Part shown: piece after piece, positions 6,946 to 16,054 of the stretch
Numbering within the stretch: the stretch's first letter is position 1
Layout of the letters: the number at the start of each line of letters is the position of its first letter
Source: Oceanospirillum sp048264105
GTDB taxonomy: Bacteria > Pseudomonadota > Gammaproteobacteria > Pseudomonadales > Halomonadaceae
Assembly: GCA_048264105.1 (NCBI GenBank)
Contig: JBLXDJ010000004.1
Coordinates: forward strand, 477,232-541,231
Length of the DNA stretch: 64,000 nucleotides
Direction of reading: 5' to 3'
Made by a program: the position numbers and the translations under genes
The notes under the pieces: model-generated
What the model was told of the DNA's origin: nothing
The model's input: only the letters and a program-made list of their open reading frames with translations
Database searches by the model: none

Positions 6946-7643
6946 CGTTTACCTGCGTGAATCATTAACAGAACGCTCATGCTGAGCAGAATAGAGATCA
7001 ACAGCATCTGATCCCGGCTGATAAACAGCAGGGTCAGAACGCCAATTGCCAGCGCGAGAAGAAAAGGCGCGGGCTTTTGCAGGTTTTTGTACTGCTCTAT
7101 GGTCAGCACCATAAAGAGCGCGGGCAGTACAAACTCGATACCTGCGGTGGAGAAGGTGATCTGGCCGCCCAGCCAGGCACCCAGCGTACAGCCGATCACC
7201 CAATAGATCTGGTTAAACAGGGTGACTTTGAACTGAAACTCTGCCGGATCAACCCACTTGGGCAGGCGGGTCGAGGTGAGCAGGGAGTAGGTCTCATCGG
7301 TCAGGCCGAAGATCTGATACACCCGCTTTAAGCCCCTGTTGGGTATTTTGCCCACCAGCGAGATGCCGTAGAACATGTGTCGGGAATTGAGCAGGAAGAT
7401 GGTAATAAACATCTCCATAAGCCCCGCGCTGTTCGCCAGCAGCCCCACCGCGAGAAACTGTCCGGCTCCGGCGAAGATAAAGACGCCCATCAGAGTAGCA
7501 AAAATCCAGTGGTAGCCCAGATCGCTGAACAGCACGCCAAAGGCCATGCCCAGCGGAATATAGCCAAACATCACCGGCAGCGATGCCTGAAAGACAAAGC
7601 GGTTCGCCGAGTGGCTGATCTGTTTTGATTCTTCTGAAGACAT
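6906..7643 (-). CDS. azlC: AzlC family branched-chain amino acid exporter, large subunit
   Basis: About 245 residues from the ATG at 7643 (MSSEESKQISHS); an in-frame ATG further out would add about 34 polar residues not typical of the family. Conserved AzlC segments: SLPVMFGYIPLGMAFGVL, FAGAGQFLAVGLL, and LNSRHMFYGISL, followed by the LTDETYSLL segment. It is the pore-forming partner of AzlD. Regulation is not visible; AzlB-type Lrp regulators are not adjacent. Confidence 0.88.
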   Translation of the reverse strand: MSSEESKQISHSANRFVFQASLPVMFGYIPLGMAFGVLFSDLGYHWIFATLMGVFIFAGAGQFLAVGLLANSAGLMEMFITIFLLNSRHMFYGISLVGKIPNRGLKRVYQIFGLTDETYSLLTSTRLPKWVDPAEFQFKVTLFNQIYWVIGCTLGAWLGGQITFSTAGIEFVLPALFMVLTIEQYKNLQKPAPFLLALAIGVLTLLFISRDQMLLISILLSMSVLLMIHAGKRWNPRAISSQSSQ

Positions 7644-7862
7644 AATGATTTTCTTAAATGGGGCGGTGAATAGCCTGAATAAAAAGGGTGAACCAGCGCG
7701 ATCGGCTATATTAGAAGTCTTTTTTGGAAAAACCAAATGATTCACGATGAATTAAGGTCTGGCTAGACCAAAGTTTAGAGTGATTGCGTGAGTTGGGGTG
7801 AGTGTGGGGCGAGTTGATCGGGCAGGGAAGAGCAGATCGGTAAGAACAGAGAAAGCGCCGGA

Positions 7863-10004
7863 TCAGCGCTTTCTTTGGGCCTCAGACAGGGTTGCCAGCA
7901 GTTGTTCTGTGGTGGCCTGATCGCTGTTGTTGTAGTGTGCCTGTTTCAGCAGGTAGACGCTGAAGGTGCTGCCGTGTCCCTGTTCACTATGAACCCGAAT
8001 ATCACCCCCGTAGCGGCGGATAATACCGTAGCTGACCGAAAGCCCAAGGCCGGTGCCGTTATCCCGTGTGGTAAAGAAAGGATCAAAGATATGAGGCAGG
8101 ATCTCATCTGCGATCCCCATGCCGGAATCTTCCACCTCAACCACAACGCCTTTCAGTTCGTGATCTTCATACCAGTCATGGCTGCGGATATGGATCGTCT
8201 TATAACTTTGTGACGCGTTGGCCGCATTCATCACCAGATTGACGAACACCTGCTGCAGCTGTTGCACATTGGCCTCGGCAGAGCTTTTGGCGTGCAGGCT
8301 GAGTTTCACCTCAAGGTTTTGCTTCTCAAGGGTGTGGCGTACCAGCAGCAGGGTATCTTCCACGACCTGATTGATATTCAGAGGTGACATCGCCTGCGTG
8401 TATTCACCGGGACGGCTGTACTGCAGCAGGTTGTTCACCAGCGCCCGAATCCGGTAGACCTGCTGTACGATCAGCTCGATCTCTTCTTCAACCTCGGCGG
8501 CGTTTTCACCCAGAGAGACCTGCAGCAGATCCATATTGCCCAGAATCACGGCAGCGGGGTTGTTGATCTCGTGGGCGATACCGGCGGTGAGTTCACCCAG
8601 CGCGGCCAGTTTCTCTTTGGTAACCAGCTGGGCGCGGGTGGCCTGCAGCAGACGGATATGTTCTTCCAGCTCGCGGGTTTTATCCTGCAGGGACTGGGTA
8701 CGGGACTGTACCTTGTGTTCCAGCACCTCTGCGGCCTGCTGAATCTGGCGGTTACGCTCTTCCAGCAGGTCGAGCATGGTATCGAACTGCTCCGCCAGCT
8801 CGCTGAACTCATCCTGTGTATCCATCATGCCGATGCGTTGGCGTTTACCGGCTTTTACCGCCTGAACTACGCTATGAATCCGGCGGATCGGGTGGGTGAT
8901 CAGGCCGGTACTGCGCAGAACCAGAAAAACGGAAATACAAGCGACAATAGCAAAGGCGATGATCAGATTGAGCAGGGTCTGGTTATGAATCTCGCGGTAG
9001 GGCTGTTCCAGAAAGCCGGTGTAAAGCATACCGATACGCTTGCCCGCCAGATCCTCTACCGGATTGTAGGCGGAGATATACCAGTCGTTGACCACAAAAG
9101 CACGATCAACCCAGCTTTCGCCTTTTTTGAGTACCTTCTGATTCACCTCTTTGGAAACCCGTGTACCCACAGCGCGGGGTGGCGGTGTTTCCTGCAGCTC
9201 CATACCGGAGGGTGAAGGCAGAGCCTTGCTGGGTACGTTGGTGCTGATACGGACGTCGTTAAGGAACAGGGTTACGGTGCCCAGTCCGCCATCCGGCAGG
9301 GTGCCGGGACGATAGACCAGATCCCGGATCGCATCGACAAAACTGTTGTTTCTGTTCAGCAGTCGACCGCTGTCCAAAAGACCGATCAGTTCGCCCTGAT
9401 CATCGGTCAGGGGGTGCAGGGCGCGGATAAACATGCCCCGGGTTTCGTAGTGGCGTTCTGTGGCCTCCGCCATGGGAGTGTGCAGCAGTTTGATACGAAC
9501 CTGCTCAATCAGCTGTGGGTCGATAAAGGCCAGTTCGTCCGGCCCGATCAGCTGGAGACCGGCGTTGGCGTTGCCCGCCAGTACCTGCGAGGCGATCTGC
9601 CCCAGGCTGGGTTCTTTCAGGACCCGTTCGCTGAGCTTGTTGGCGGGGATAATGCGGACAAAATCCAGCCGGTGCAGCATCTTAAAGTTATACAGCTGCT
9701 GGCTGATGCGGGCAGGTTGCTGACGCAGCACGCTTTCCCGCAGTTGCTGGTTCAGGCTGAGCTGTTTCAGATTGCTCAGATCCTGCTGTTCAAGAATATT
9801 AAGAAAGCCTTCGGCAACGGAGAGATCTGCCCGAACCTTACGGTCGAGCAGGTCACTGGAGTAGGTGTTAACCCAGTAGCTGGTCATGCCAATCAGGGTG
9901 GCCAGAGTCAGTGCTAAGGGAGCAATGCTCAGCCCTAAAATTTTAATTCGGATTGATGAGCGCATGTACCAGCGTCGCTTCGCCTGTTGCCGGGTGGGTG
10001 TCAT
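7863..10004 (-). CDS. Cache-HAMP sensor histidine kinase, probable Mo/W sensor partner
   Basis: 713 residues. A first membrane segment (about 20-45) is followed by a long periplasmic domain (about 46-340) of the Cache type, a second membrane helix (343-364), HAMP (about 365-415), a coiled coil, HisKA with His478 in GELTAGIAHEINNP, and an ATPase domain with N box (FVNLVMNAANAS) and G boxes (DSGMGIADE, NGTGLGLS). Its ATG overlaps the stop of the response regulator as TGATG, so the pair is coupled. The divergent neighbour is tupABC with a sigma-54 promoter; I infer that the kinase answers to tungstate/molybdate supply or to a related periplasmic signal. Confidence 0.88.
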   Translation of the reverse strand: MTPTRQQAKRRWYMRSSIRIKILGLSIAPLALTLATLIGMTSYWVNTYSSDLLDRKVRADLSVAEGFLNILEQQDLSNLKQLSLNQQLRESVLRQQPARISQQLYNFKMLHRLDFVRIIPANKLSERVLKEPSLGQIASQVLAGNANAGLQLIGPDELAFIDPQLIEQVRIKLLHTPMAEATERHYETRGMFIRALHPLTDDQGELIGLLDSGRLLNRNNSFVDAIRDLVYRPGTLPDGGLGTVTLFLNDVRISTNVPSKALPSPSGMELQETPPPRAVGTRVSKEVNQKVLKKGESWVDRAFVVNDWYISAYNPVEDLAGKRIGMLYTGFLEQPYREIHNQTLLNLIIAFAIVACISVFLVLRSTGLITHPIRRIHSVVQAVKAGKRQRIGMMDTQDEFSELAEQFDTMLDLLEERNRQIQQAAEVLEHKVQSRTQSLQDKTRELEEHIRLLQATRAQLVTKEKLAALGELTAGIAHEINNPAAVILGNMDLLQVSLGENAAEVEEEIELIVQQVYRIRALVNNLLQYSRPGEYTQAMSPLNINQVVEDTLLLVRHTLEKQNLEVKLSLHAKSSAEANVQQLQQVFVNLVMNAANASQSYKTIHIRSHDWYEDHELKGVVVEVEDSGMGIADEILPHIFDPFFTTRDNGTGLGLSVSYGIIRRYGGDIRVHSEQGHGSTFSVYLLKQAHYNNSDQATTEQLLATLSEAQRKR

Positions 10005-11476
10005 CAGGATTCAGCACCCTGAGTTTCGTCCCATGCCTGCAATTTCCGATCCAATGTTTTCCGGGAAATACCTAACTGGCGGGCAGCGGCGGATTTGTTG
10101 CCCTGAAATTCGCTCAGCACCTGTAGTATGTGGTGTTTCTCCACTTCATCCATCGGCCAGCTTGACGGGTAGCCACGACCTTCTGTCTGAACGTTTTCGT
10201 TGCCCTGGGACATACTGTCCCCACGGCTGAAGCTTTCGATGGGCAGGCGTCCCAAAAGGATACAGCGCTCAACAAAGTTCTTCAGTTCGCGAATATTGCC
10301 CGGCCAGCCGTAACCAGCGATCACGGCCATATCTTCATGGGTCAGGGGAACCGGTGGCAGCCCCAGCTCTTTGGAGAGCTTGCGGGAGAAACTGTGTACC
10401 AGGGTCGGAATATCTTCCGGACGATCCCGCAGGGGAGGCAGAGTCAGGGTCAGTACGTTAAGGCGGTAGTAGAGATCTTCGCGGAAACGTCCCTCTTTGA
10501 CTTCCTCTTCCAGATTACGGTTGGTGGCGGCGACGATACGGACATCAACACTGATCTCCTGCTCGCTGCCCACCGGTCTTACCGCTTTCAGTTCCAGTAC
10601 ACGCAGCAGCTTGGCCTGCATGCCCAGTGGCATTTCGCCGATCTCATCAAGGAAGAGTGTACCGCCGCTGGCAAAGGTAAAGAGGCCTTCACGGGCTTTC
10701 TGGGCACCGGTGAATGCGCCTTTGGTGTGACCAAACAGCTCGCTTTCCAGAATATCGGCGGCGATAGCACCGCAGTTCACGGGAACAAAGGCACCGGTGC
10801 GGCCACTGTTTTCGTGCAGGGCGCGGGCAGCCAGCTCTTTACCGGTTCCGGATTCCCCTTCGATCAGTACCGCCGATGGGGTGGGCGCAACCCGGCGAAT
10901 AATACTGTCCACATCCCGGATCACCTGACTTTCACCCAGCATGGCGTTGCCAGAGCTGTAAACGGTGTTCAGTTCACGCTTCAGGACAAAGTTTTCGCGG
11001 GCCATCAGGCGGCGTTCGACGCAACGGTCGATGGCGGCCATCATCTGTTCCAGACGGAACGGCTTAAGAATAAAGTCACTGGCTCCGGCGCGCAGGGCTT
11101 CAATGGCGGTTTCCAGATCGGCGTAGGCGGTCATAAAGATGATGTCGCTGCGGCGTTCCTCATCGGAGATCGCTTCGTGCCATTCGATACCGGAGCGGCC
11201 GGGAAGTTTGATATCACAGATGATCAGGTCAAAGTGGCAGCGTTTGCGGATCTCTTCCGCTGTTTCGATGCTGTCTGCCGATTCCACCAGCGCAAAGCGT
11301 TTGTTCAGTGCTTTGATCAGAAAGTTGCGCATACCCGGTTCATCATCAACGATGAGAACAGAGATTGCAGGAGACAGGCTCCCGGTGTTCAGGGTGTTTG
11401 AATGTAAAGGGCCGGATGAAGGTGTGCCGGGAGAGTCAGAAGCAGAAAAGCGCGGTTTATTATCCATAGAGACCAT
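10004..11476 (-). CDS. NtrC-family sigma-54-dependent response regulator
   Basis: 490 residues. A receiver domain (about 38-155) with phosphoacceptor Asp88 in IICDIKLPG; AAA+ domain with Walker A GESGTGKE, sigma-54 contact loop GAFTGA, Walker B GGTLFLDEIGEM and the R-finger region; then a Fis-type HTH at the end (AARQLGISRKTLDRKL). It has every element needed to open sigma-54 promoters. Just upstream, on the opposite strand, a -24/-12 promoter and two GGGTCA inverted repeats precede tupA. The simplest reading is that this regulator activates the tungstate operon. An N-terminal tail of about 35 low-complexity residues is unusual. Confidence 0.92.
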   Translation of the reverse strand: MVSMDNKPRFSASDSPGTPSSGPLHSNTLNTGSLSPAISVLIVDDEPGMRNFLIKALNKRFALVESADSIETAEEIRKRCHFDLIICDIKLPGRSGIEWHEAISDEERRSDIIFMTAYADLETAIEALRAGASDFILKPFRLEQMMAAIDRCVERRLMARENFVLKRELNTVYSSGNAMLGESQVIRDVDSIIRRVAPTPSAVLIEGESGTGKELAARALHENSGRTGAFVPVNCGAIAADILESELFGHTKGAFTGAQKAREGLFTFASGGTLFLDEIGEMPLGMQAKLLRVLELKAVRPVGSEQEISVDVRIVAATNRNLEEEVKEGRFREDLYYRLNVLTLTLPPLRDRPEDIPTLVHSFSRKLSKELGLPPVPLTHEDMAVIAGYGWPGNIRELKNFVERCILLGRLPIESFSRGDSMSQGNENVQTEGRGYPSSWPMDEVEKHHILQVLSEFQGNKSAAARQLGISRKTLDRKLQAWDETQGAES

Positions 11477-11574
11477 CGTGTTGTTTCTTATGCTCGGTGT
11501 TAATTGTGTTTGTTATGTTTGTCTTCGGATCTTTTTCGGACCAACCTGCGATCTGACGCCGCATTTTTCCGGGT

Positions 11575-11619
11575 GGGTCATAATGTCCGGTATGGGTTTT
11601 TTGTGGGTCAATATGACCC
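11575..11619 (+). promoter_or_regulatory. Paired inverted repeats: candidate enhancer sites for the NtrC-type regulator
   Basis: Site 2 (11605-11619) is a perfect inverted repeat GGGTCA-ATA-TGACCC. Site 1 (11575-11590) is a weaker copy, GGGTCATAATGTCC. Their centres are about 30 bases (three helical turns) apart and 95-135 bases upstream of the sigma-54 promoter, the normal position for upstream activator sites. Confidence 0.65.
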
Positions 11620-11705
11620 TTTTTCTCTCGTTTTTACGGGTTTTGCGTCAGCCGTTACGATCATAACTGACTCGCTGGTCAGAGCTGGTGCGGCCTGACG
11701 TACTC

Positions 11706-11721
11706 TGGCATCTATTTTGCT
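11706..11721 (+). promoter_or_regulatory. Sigma-54 (-24/-12) promoter of tupABC
   Basis: TGGCATCTATTTTGCT has the invariant GG (11707-11708) and GC (11719-11720) exactly ten bases apart, close to the consensus TGGCAC-N5-TTGCA. A start of transcription near 11732 would give a 47-base leader before the tupA ATG. Confidence 0.7.
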
Positions 11722-11778
11722 CAAGAGGGGTTCCGATCATAACAAACATTGCACTTTGAAGCATTTTAAAGGACTAGC

Positions 11779-12615
11779 ATGAGCACTCCGAAGATGAGAA
11801 AACTGAAAACCTTTATCCGTTCTGCTGCGTTGGCCGCTCTGGCTGCAACGGTATCTATCCAGTCTTATGCGGAAGACCTGGGTATTGTTCGTCTGGCGAC
11901 GACCACCAGTACCTATAACTCGGGTCTGCTGGATTACCTTCTGCCTGAATTTGAAAAAGCCAATGGCGCGACCATTCAGGTTATTGCGGTAGGTACCGGT
12001 AAAGCACTGCGTATGGGACGTGATGGCGATGTGGATCTGGTGATGACCCACGCTCCTAAAGCCGAGGCTAAATTTGTTAACGAAGGTCACGGTGTTCAGC
12101 CTCGTGGCATTATGTACAACGATTTCGTTCTGGTTGGCCCTAAGAATGATCCGGCGGACGTAAAGTCAGCTAAGAGCATTAAAGAGGCGCTGGCTAAAGT
12201 ATCTGCAAACAACGCTCTGTTTATCTCCCGTGGCGATGATTCGGGAACTCATAAGAAAGAACTGGGTCTGTGGAAGCAGGCAGGTACTAAACTGCCGTTC
12301 GAAGGTTACCGTGAAGTAGGTCAGGGCATGGGTAAAGTGCTGCAGATCAGCTCTGAGCTGCAGGCGTACACCCTGACTGACCGTGGCACCTGGTTGGCTT
12401 ATAAATCTAAAGTTGATCTGGAAATCGCTTCTGAAGGCGACAAAGGTCTGTTTAACCCGTATCAGGTGATTCTGGTTAACCCGGCTAAGTTTGATGGTCT
12501 GAACACTAAAGGTGCTCAGGCGCTGAGCGACTGGCTGGTATCTGAGGCAACTCAGAAGCGTATTAACGACTTCCGCCTGCATGGCGAGCGTCTGTTTATC
12601 GCAAACGCCAAGTAA
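11779..12615 (+). CDS. tupA: Tungstate ABC transporter substrate-binding protein
   Basis: 278 residues with a signal peptide of about 32 residues ending SYA-ED. The TupA signature TTTSTYNSGLLDYLLPEFE is present, followed by VGTGKALRMGRDGDVDLVMTH, SRGDDSGTHKKELGLW and TLTDRGTWL; the T-T-S and R-S/T residues that hold the oxyanion in TupA are at these points. It captures tungstate in the periplasm. Family members with this signature bind tungstate far better than molybdate. It leads tupABC, behind a sigma-54 promoter, with a terminator-like hairpin before tupB. Confidence 0.9.
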   Translation: MSTPKMRKLKTFIRSAALAALAATVSIQSYAEDLGIVRLATTTSTYNSGLLDYLLPEFEKANGATIQVIAVGTGKALRMGRDGDVDLVMTHAPKAEAKFVNEGHGVQPRGIMYNDFVLVGPKNDPADVKSAKSIKEALAKVSANNALFISRGDDSGTHKKELGLWKQAGTKLPFEGYREVGQGMGKVLQISSELQAYTLTDRGTWLAYKSKVDLEIASEGDKGLFNPYQVILVNPAKFDGLNTKGAQALSDWLVSEATQKRINDFRLHGERLFIANAK

Positions 12616-12700
12616 GTTTATACAGTCGTCTGTGCTCTCCTGTGCGGGCGGCTGTAACCTTTCTGGCTGAAGTATTTGCAAGTCTTCCTGCGGGAAGCGG

Positions 12701-12746
12701 AACCTGTCGGGTGTGACTGAATTACACCGACAGGTTTGCTGTTTTT
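12701..12746 (+). terminator. Hairpin between tupA and tupB, probable partial terminator
   Basis: AACCTGTCGGGTGT pairs with ACACCGACAGGTT (one bulged base) and is followed by TGCTGTTTTT. In transporter operons such a hairpin after the binding-protein gene commonly lowers expression of the membrane genes. The 212-base gap around it also contains an unrelated short GC hairpin near 12685. Confidence 0.65.
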
Positions 12747-12827
12747 AAGGCGAGTTTTACCGATACTGTTATCTCGTAACCATCTGCATAATTAAAAAAA
12801 TAAGATAAGTATAAGGCGCTACCATTA

Positions 12828-13532
12828 ATGGCTTCTCTGACCGAGACCTTTGCTGCGGCGGTTGAACTTCTGGTATCAGGCGATGAAGCGCTCTGGACCA
12901 TTATCGGCGTATCTTTTCGTGTTTCATTTACCGCACTTCTTCTGGCGATTGTTCCGGCTACTCTGATCGGCTTCGCCCTTGCCTACTGGCGCTTTCCCGG
13001 CCGCTGGCTTTTGCTTTCACTGACCCATACCCTGATGGCGGTGCCGACCGTGGTCGTGGGGCTTATTCTGTTTATGTTGTTGTCCCGTGCGGGGCCTTTG
13101 GGTGACTGGCGTTTGCTGTTTACGCAGGATGCGATGATTGTCGGCCAGTTTTTACTCTGTTTACCGCTGCTTGTTTCCATGAGTCATAGTGCTTTTCAGG
13201 GTGCAGATAAACGAGCTTGGGAGACGGCAAAAATGCTGGGTGCCAGTCCGTTTCGTTGTCTCTGGGTGTTGATGCTTGAAGTGCGTTACGCCCTTTATGC
13301 CTGCTTTATCGCCGCATTTGCCCGCATTATTGCCGAAGTAGGCTGTGCGATGATGGTCGGTGGCAATATCCTGAATTACACCCGAAGTATCACCACCGCT
13401 ATCGCGCTGGAAACGTTGAAAGGTGAATATGCTCAGGGGGTTGCTCTGGGTCTGGTGCTCTTTATTCTGGCCATGGTGCTGAATGTAGGGATGGGGTTAA
13501 TGCGAGGGAAGGGTCAGCTGGTCAGCCGCTGA
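12828..13532 (+). CDS. tupB: Tungstate ABC transporter permease
   Basis: 234 residues with five to six membrane segments. It shows the permease EAA loop: KRAWETAKMLGASPFRCLWVLMLEVRYALYA. Related short permeases are ModB and TupB; the HTLMAVPTVVVGLILFMLLSRAGPLG segment is characteristic of this branch. It forms a homodimer in the inner membrane with the tupC ATPase. Ribosome site is weak (AAGGCG). It is separated from tupC by 13 bases. Confidence 0.88.
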   Translation: MASLTETFAAAVELLVSGDEALWTIIGVSFRVSFTALLLAIVPATLIGFALAYWRFPGRWLLLSLTHTLMAVPTVVVGLILFMLLSRAGPLGDWRLLFTQDAMIVGQFLLCLPLLVSMSHSAFQGADKRAWETAKMLGASPFRCLWVLMLEVRYALYACFIAAFARIIAEVGCAMMVGGNILNYTRSITTAIALETLKGEYAQGVALGLVLFILAMVLNVGMGLMRGKGQLVSR

Positions 13533-13545
13533 TACAGGTGTTGTC

Positions 13546-14307
13546 ATGGATAAAACCGCTGTTGTTAACAAACCCCGGTCCTGGCTTAAACGCTGTGCCG
13601 GGCTTGTGTCGGGTAATCTGAGCGGAGCGGATATAGCGCATTCAGGGGCAGGCTGTCTGCTGGAGATTCATCAGTTAAGCCAGAGCTGGCCGGATCAGCC
13701 GGAGCCTTTATTTGTCGCGGATCAGGTGCGCTGGCATGCTGATCAGCATATCTGGCTGCAGGGGGCGAATGGCTCAGGTAAGACAACCCTGATGCGGTTG
13801 TTATCGGGTCTGGAGCCGGTACAGCAGGGGCGAATCGGTTTTAACCCGTCGTTAGGGGCATCGGGTAAATCCTCGCCCCGTATCTGTTATCTGCATCAGA
13901 CGCCTTATCTGTTTGCCGGTAGTGTGGAGCGGAATCTTCAGTTTGTGATTCGTTCTCTTAAGCCGGAGCAGCGGCCTCAGGCCCGTGAGGCGCTGGAGGT
14001 CGGGCTTCAGCTGGCGGGGCTTGAGTCGTTGAGGCTGCAGAATGCGGTCACGCTTTCCGGCGGAGAGCGGCAACGATTAGCGCTTTTGCGTGCCTGGTTA
14101 CTCCAGCCGGATCTGCTTTTGTTGGATGAGCCTGCGGCGAATCTTGATGATGATTCCGTTGCGCTAATGTACCGCTTAGTGACTGATCTTATTGAAAAAG
14201 GTTCGTCGGTGATGGTGAGTTCGCATCAGACAAACCTGCTGACTGAGATATGCAATACGCGCTGGGTGATTCAATCTGGCACGTTAGCTGCTTCTGACAT
14301 AGGTTAG
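13546..14307 (+). CDS. tupC: Tungstate ABC transporter ATP-binding protein
   Basis: 253 residues. Walker A GANGSGKTTLMRLLSG, Q loop in YLHQTPYLFAGSV, signature LSGGERQRLALLRAWLL, Walker B LLLLDEPAANLD and switch His in SSHQTNLL are all intact. An N-terminal extension of about 38 residues precedes the first strand (LLEIHQLSQSW), longer than usual; an internal start cannot be excluded. It ends the transporter operon, and mobA begins 124 bases later. Confidence 0.88.
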   Translation: MDKTAVVNKPRSWLKRCAGLVSGNLSGADIAHSGAGCLLEIHQLSQSWPDQPEPLFVADQVRWHADQHIWLQGANGSGKTTLMRLLSGLEPVQQGRIGFNPSLGASGKSSPRICYLHQTPYLFAGSVERNLQFVIRSLKPEQRPQAREALEVGLQLAGLESLRLQNAVTLSGGERQRLALLRAWLLQPDLLLLDEPAANLDDDSVALMYRLVTDLIEKGSSVMVSSHQTNLLTEICNTRWVIQSGTLAASDIG

Positions 14308-14431
14308 GCGGGGCTTGCTTGTCAGTTTAAAGACCCTGATGCAACAAATTACAAAATAGATATGCGGGTTTTCCCTAGGTATCTTATAGTGATTGTGAAA
14401 TATATGTTTTTTGATGTGCGCAGGAATTGCT

Positions 14432-15094
14432 ATGTCAGATCTAAATACAGGGATTCTTTCCGGAGTAATTTCATCAATGGCTAATTCACCAGTTCCAGCG
14501 AGTCCGGCGGATATGCATGTGATTACAGCTGTTGTTCTGGCCGGTGGGCAGGGGCAGCGAATGGGGGGGATTGATAAGGGCTGGGTAGCCTTTAACGGTC
14601 GTCCTATGATTAAGCATGTTCTGGAGCACATCAGCCCTCAGGTTGAGTCGGTGATGATTAATGCCAACCGCAGCCTGGAGGATTATCAGGCTCTGGGGTA
14701 TCCCGTTGTTGAAGATATTGAACAGGGGTATCAGGGGCCGCTGATGGGGATGCTCACCGGTCTGACCCATGCGAAAACAGACTGGGTCTTGTTTGTACCC
14801 TGTGATGTTCCTCTGCTGCCTCAGGATGTGGTTGAAAAGCTGCGTTCTGCCGTTGCGGCCAATGATGTTGATGTTGCGGTTGTCCACGATGGTGAGCGCC
14901 TGCAGCCGGTGATTTCGCTGGTGCGCCGCAGTCTTTTGCCCAGCCTGCAGAGCTGGCTGGCGGATGGTAAGCGAAAGATTGACCGTTGGTATATGCAGCA
15001 CCGCATGGTGGTTGTGCCCTTTGATAGTGCAGAGGAGACCTTCATCAATCTGAATACCCGGGAGGAAGTTCACAATCTTGAGCAGAGAATGTGA
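14432..15094 (+). CDS. mobA: Molybdenum cofactor guanylyltransferase
   Basis: About 220 residues from the ATG at 14432, placed by AGGAA five bases upstream. Nucleotidyltransferase P-loop-like motif VLAGGQGQRMGGIDKGWV, FNGRPMIKHVLEH and FVPCDVPLLP match MobA. It transfers GMP from GTP to molybdopterin to make MGD, used by DMSO-reductase-type enzymes such as formate dehydrogenase. An N-terminal tail of about 30 residues before the core is longer than in E. coli. A strong terminator follows, so it is expressed apart from mobB/moeA. Confidence 0.9.
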   Translation: MSDLNTGILSGVISSMANSPVPASPADMHVITAVVLAGGQGQRMGGIDKGWVAFNGRPMIKHVLEHISPQVESVMINANRSLEDYQALGYPVVEDIEQGYQGPLMGMLTGLTHAKTDWVLFVPCDVPLLPQDVVEKLRSAVAANDVDVAVVHDGERLQPVISLVRRSLLPSLQSWLADGKRKIDRWYMQHRMVVVPFDSAEETFINLNTREEVHNLEQRM

Positions 15095-15156
15095 TCCGGA
15101 ACCTCTTAATTTATCCGGGCTACTCTTAATTTACACCGGATACTGTGAAAACCGAT

Positions 15157-15187
15157 AAAAAAGCAGCGCTGAGTCGCTGCTTTTTTT
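15157..15187 (+). terminator. Rho-independent terminator after mobA
   Basis: Twelve-base arms AAAAAAGCAGCG/CGCTGCTTTTTT around a six-base loop, with a run of seven T. Base pairing is perfect. Confidence 0.9.
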
Positions 15188-15421
15188 ATGCCTGCAGGTT
15201 GCTCATCCCCCCATTGATTGGGCGTTTTGCGCCTGTTTCAGGTTGTATCAGGCATTGGCGTTGATTTGATGGTGTGCCAAATGGATCTTATCGGAGCTTT
15301 TTTGACCTGATTCAGTGTCGCTTTGGAATATTACTTGCTGCTATACCTTATTAATAATAAAGGCAAAATGAGTTGTGCGGTTCTGATGTTAGCGGTCAGG
15401 ACGCTTTTAATAGGAAGGGAT

Positions 15422-16054
15422 ATGCTGAAATTTCCTCTGCCGGTGCTGGGTTTTGCAGCCTTCAGCGGTTCGGGCAAGACAACGCTGCTGAAAAAACTTC
15501 TGCCGGTTCTGGTTGATAAAGGCCTGAGAACGGCTGTGGTGAAGCATGCTCATCACGCTTTTGAAGTCGATCAGGCAGGAAAAGACAGCTACGAACTGCG
15601 CAAGGCAGGAGCCGCACCTATGTTGGTCGCCTCCAGCCAGAGAATGGCGATGATGCTGGATTTCCCTCAAACCAGTGAATCCGCAGCCGAAGATCCTGAC
15701 CTGTCTGAAATGATCGATTTTCTGCCCCTGCACCGTCTCGATTGTGTTCTGGTGGAGGGGTTTAAAGCGATCCCTTTTCCCAAGATTGAAGTGCATCGTC
15801 CGGCGACTGGAAAGCCGGTGATCGCATTGGATGATGAAAATATTGTCGCCATTGCCACCAATGACGCGACTAAGCTTGCTGAAAGTTTAAAGGACGCGCC
15901 TGAGCGTGTCCGTCAGCTGCCGCTGCTGGATCTGAACAATCCGGAAGCGGTGGCTGATTATGTGATTCGTTATGTTACGGCAAGCCGTTCGCCATCAGAC
16001 CCTTCATCATCAGGCCCTTCACTATTAGATAAGGAGCATGCCGATGTCATCTGA
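15422..16054 (+). CDS. mobB: Molybdopterin-guanine dinucleotide biosynthesis adaptor MobB
   Basis: 210 residues from the ATG at 15422, with AGGAAGGGA upstream. A P-loop GFAAFSGSGKTTLLKKLLP, then VVKHAHHAFEVDQAGKDSYELRKAGA and LVEGFKAIPFPKIEVHR are the MobB hallmarks. MobB binds GTP and MobA and helps deliver MGD. An in-frame upstream extension exists but lacks these features and a ribosome site. The C-terminal tail is Ser/Pro-rich and overlaps moeA by 11 bases, so the two are coupled. Confidence 0.9.
   Translation: MLKFPLPVLGFAAFSGSGKTTLLKKLLPVLVDKGLRTAVVKHAHHAFEVDQAGKDSYELRKAGAAPMLVASSQRMAMMLDFPQTSESAAEDPDLSEMIDFLPLHRLDCVLVEGFKAIPFPKIEVHRPATGKPVIALDDENIVAIATNDATKLAESLKDAPERVRQLPLLDLNNPEAVADYVIRYVTASRSPSDPSSSGPSLLDKEHADVI

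Noticed and set aside
10337..11401. Plus-strand frame of about 354 codons opposite the sigma-54 regulator gene
   Set aside because: It is the reverse of the regulator's conserved AAA+ coding sequence; no domain and no ribosome site.
14308..14431. Possible Moco riboswitch ahead of mobA
   Set aside because: The leader is short and AT-rich and lacks the GC-rich two-stem layout with tetraloop and receptor; no motif found.
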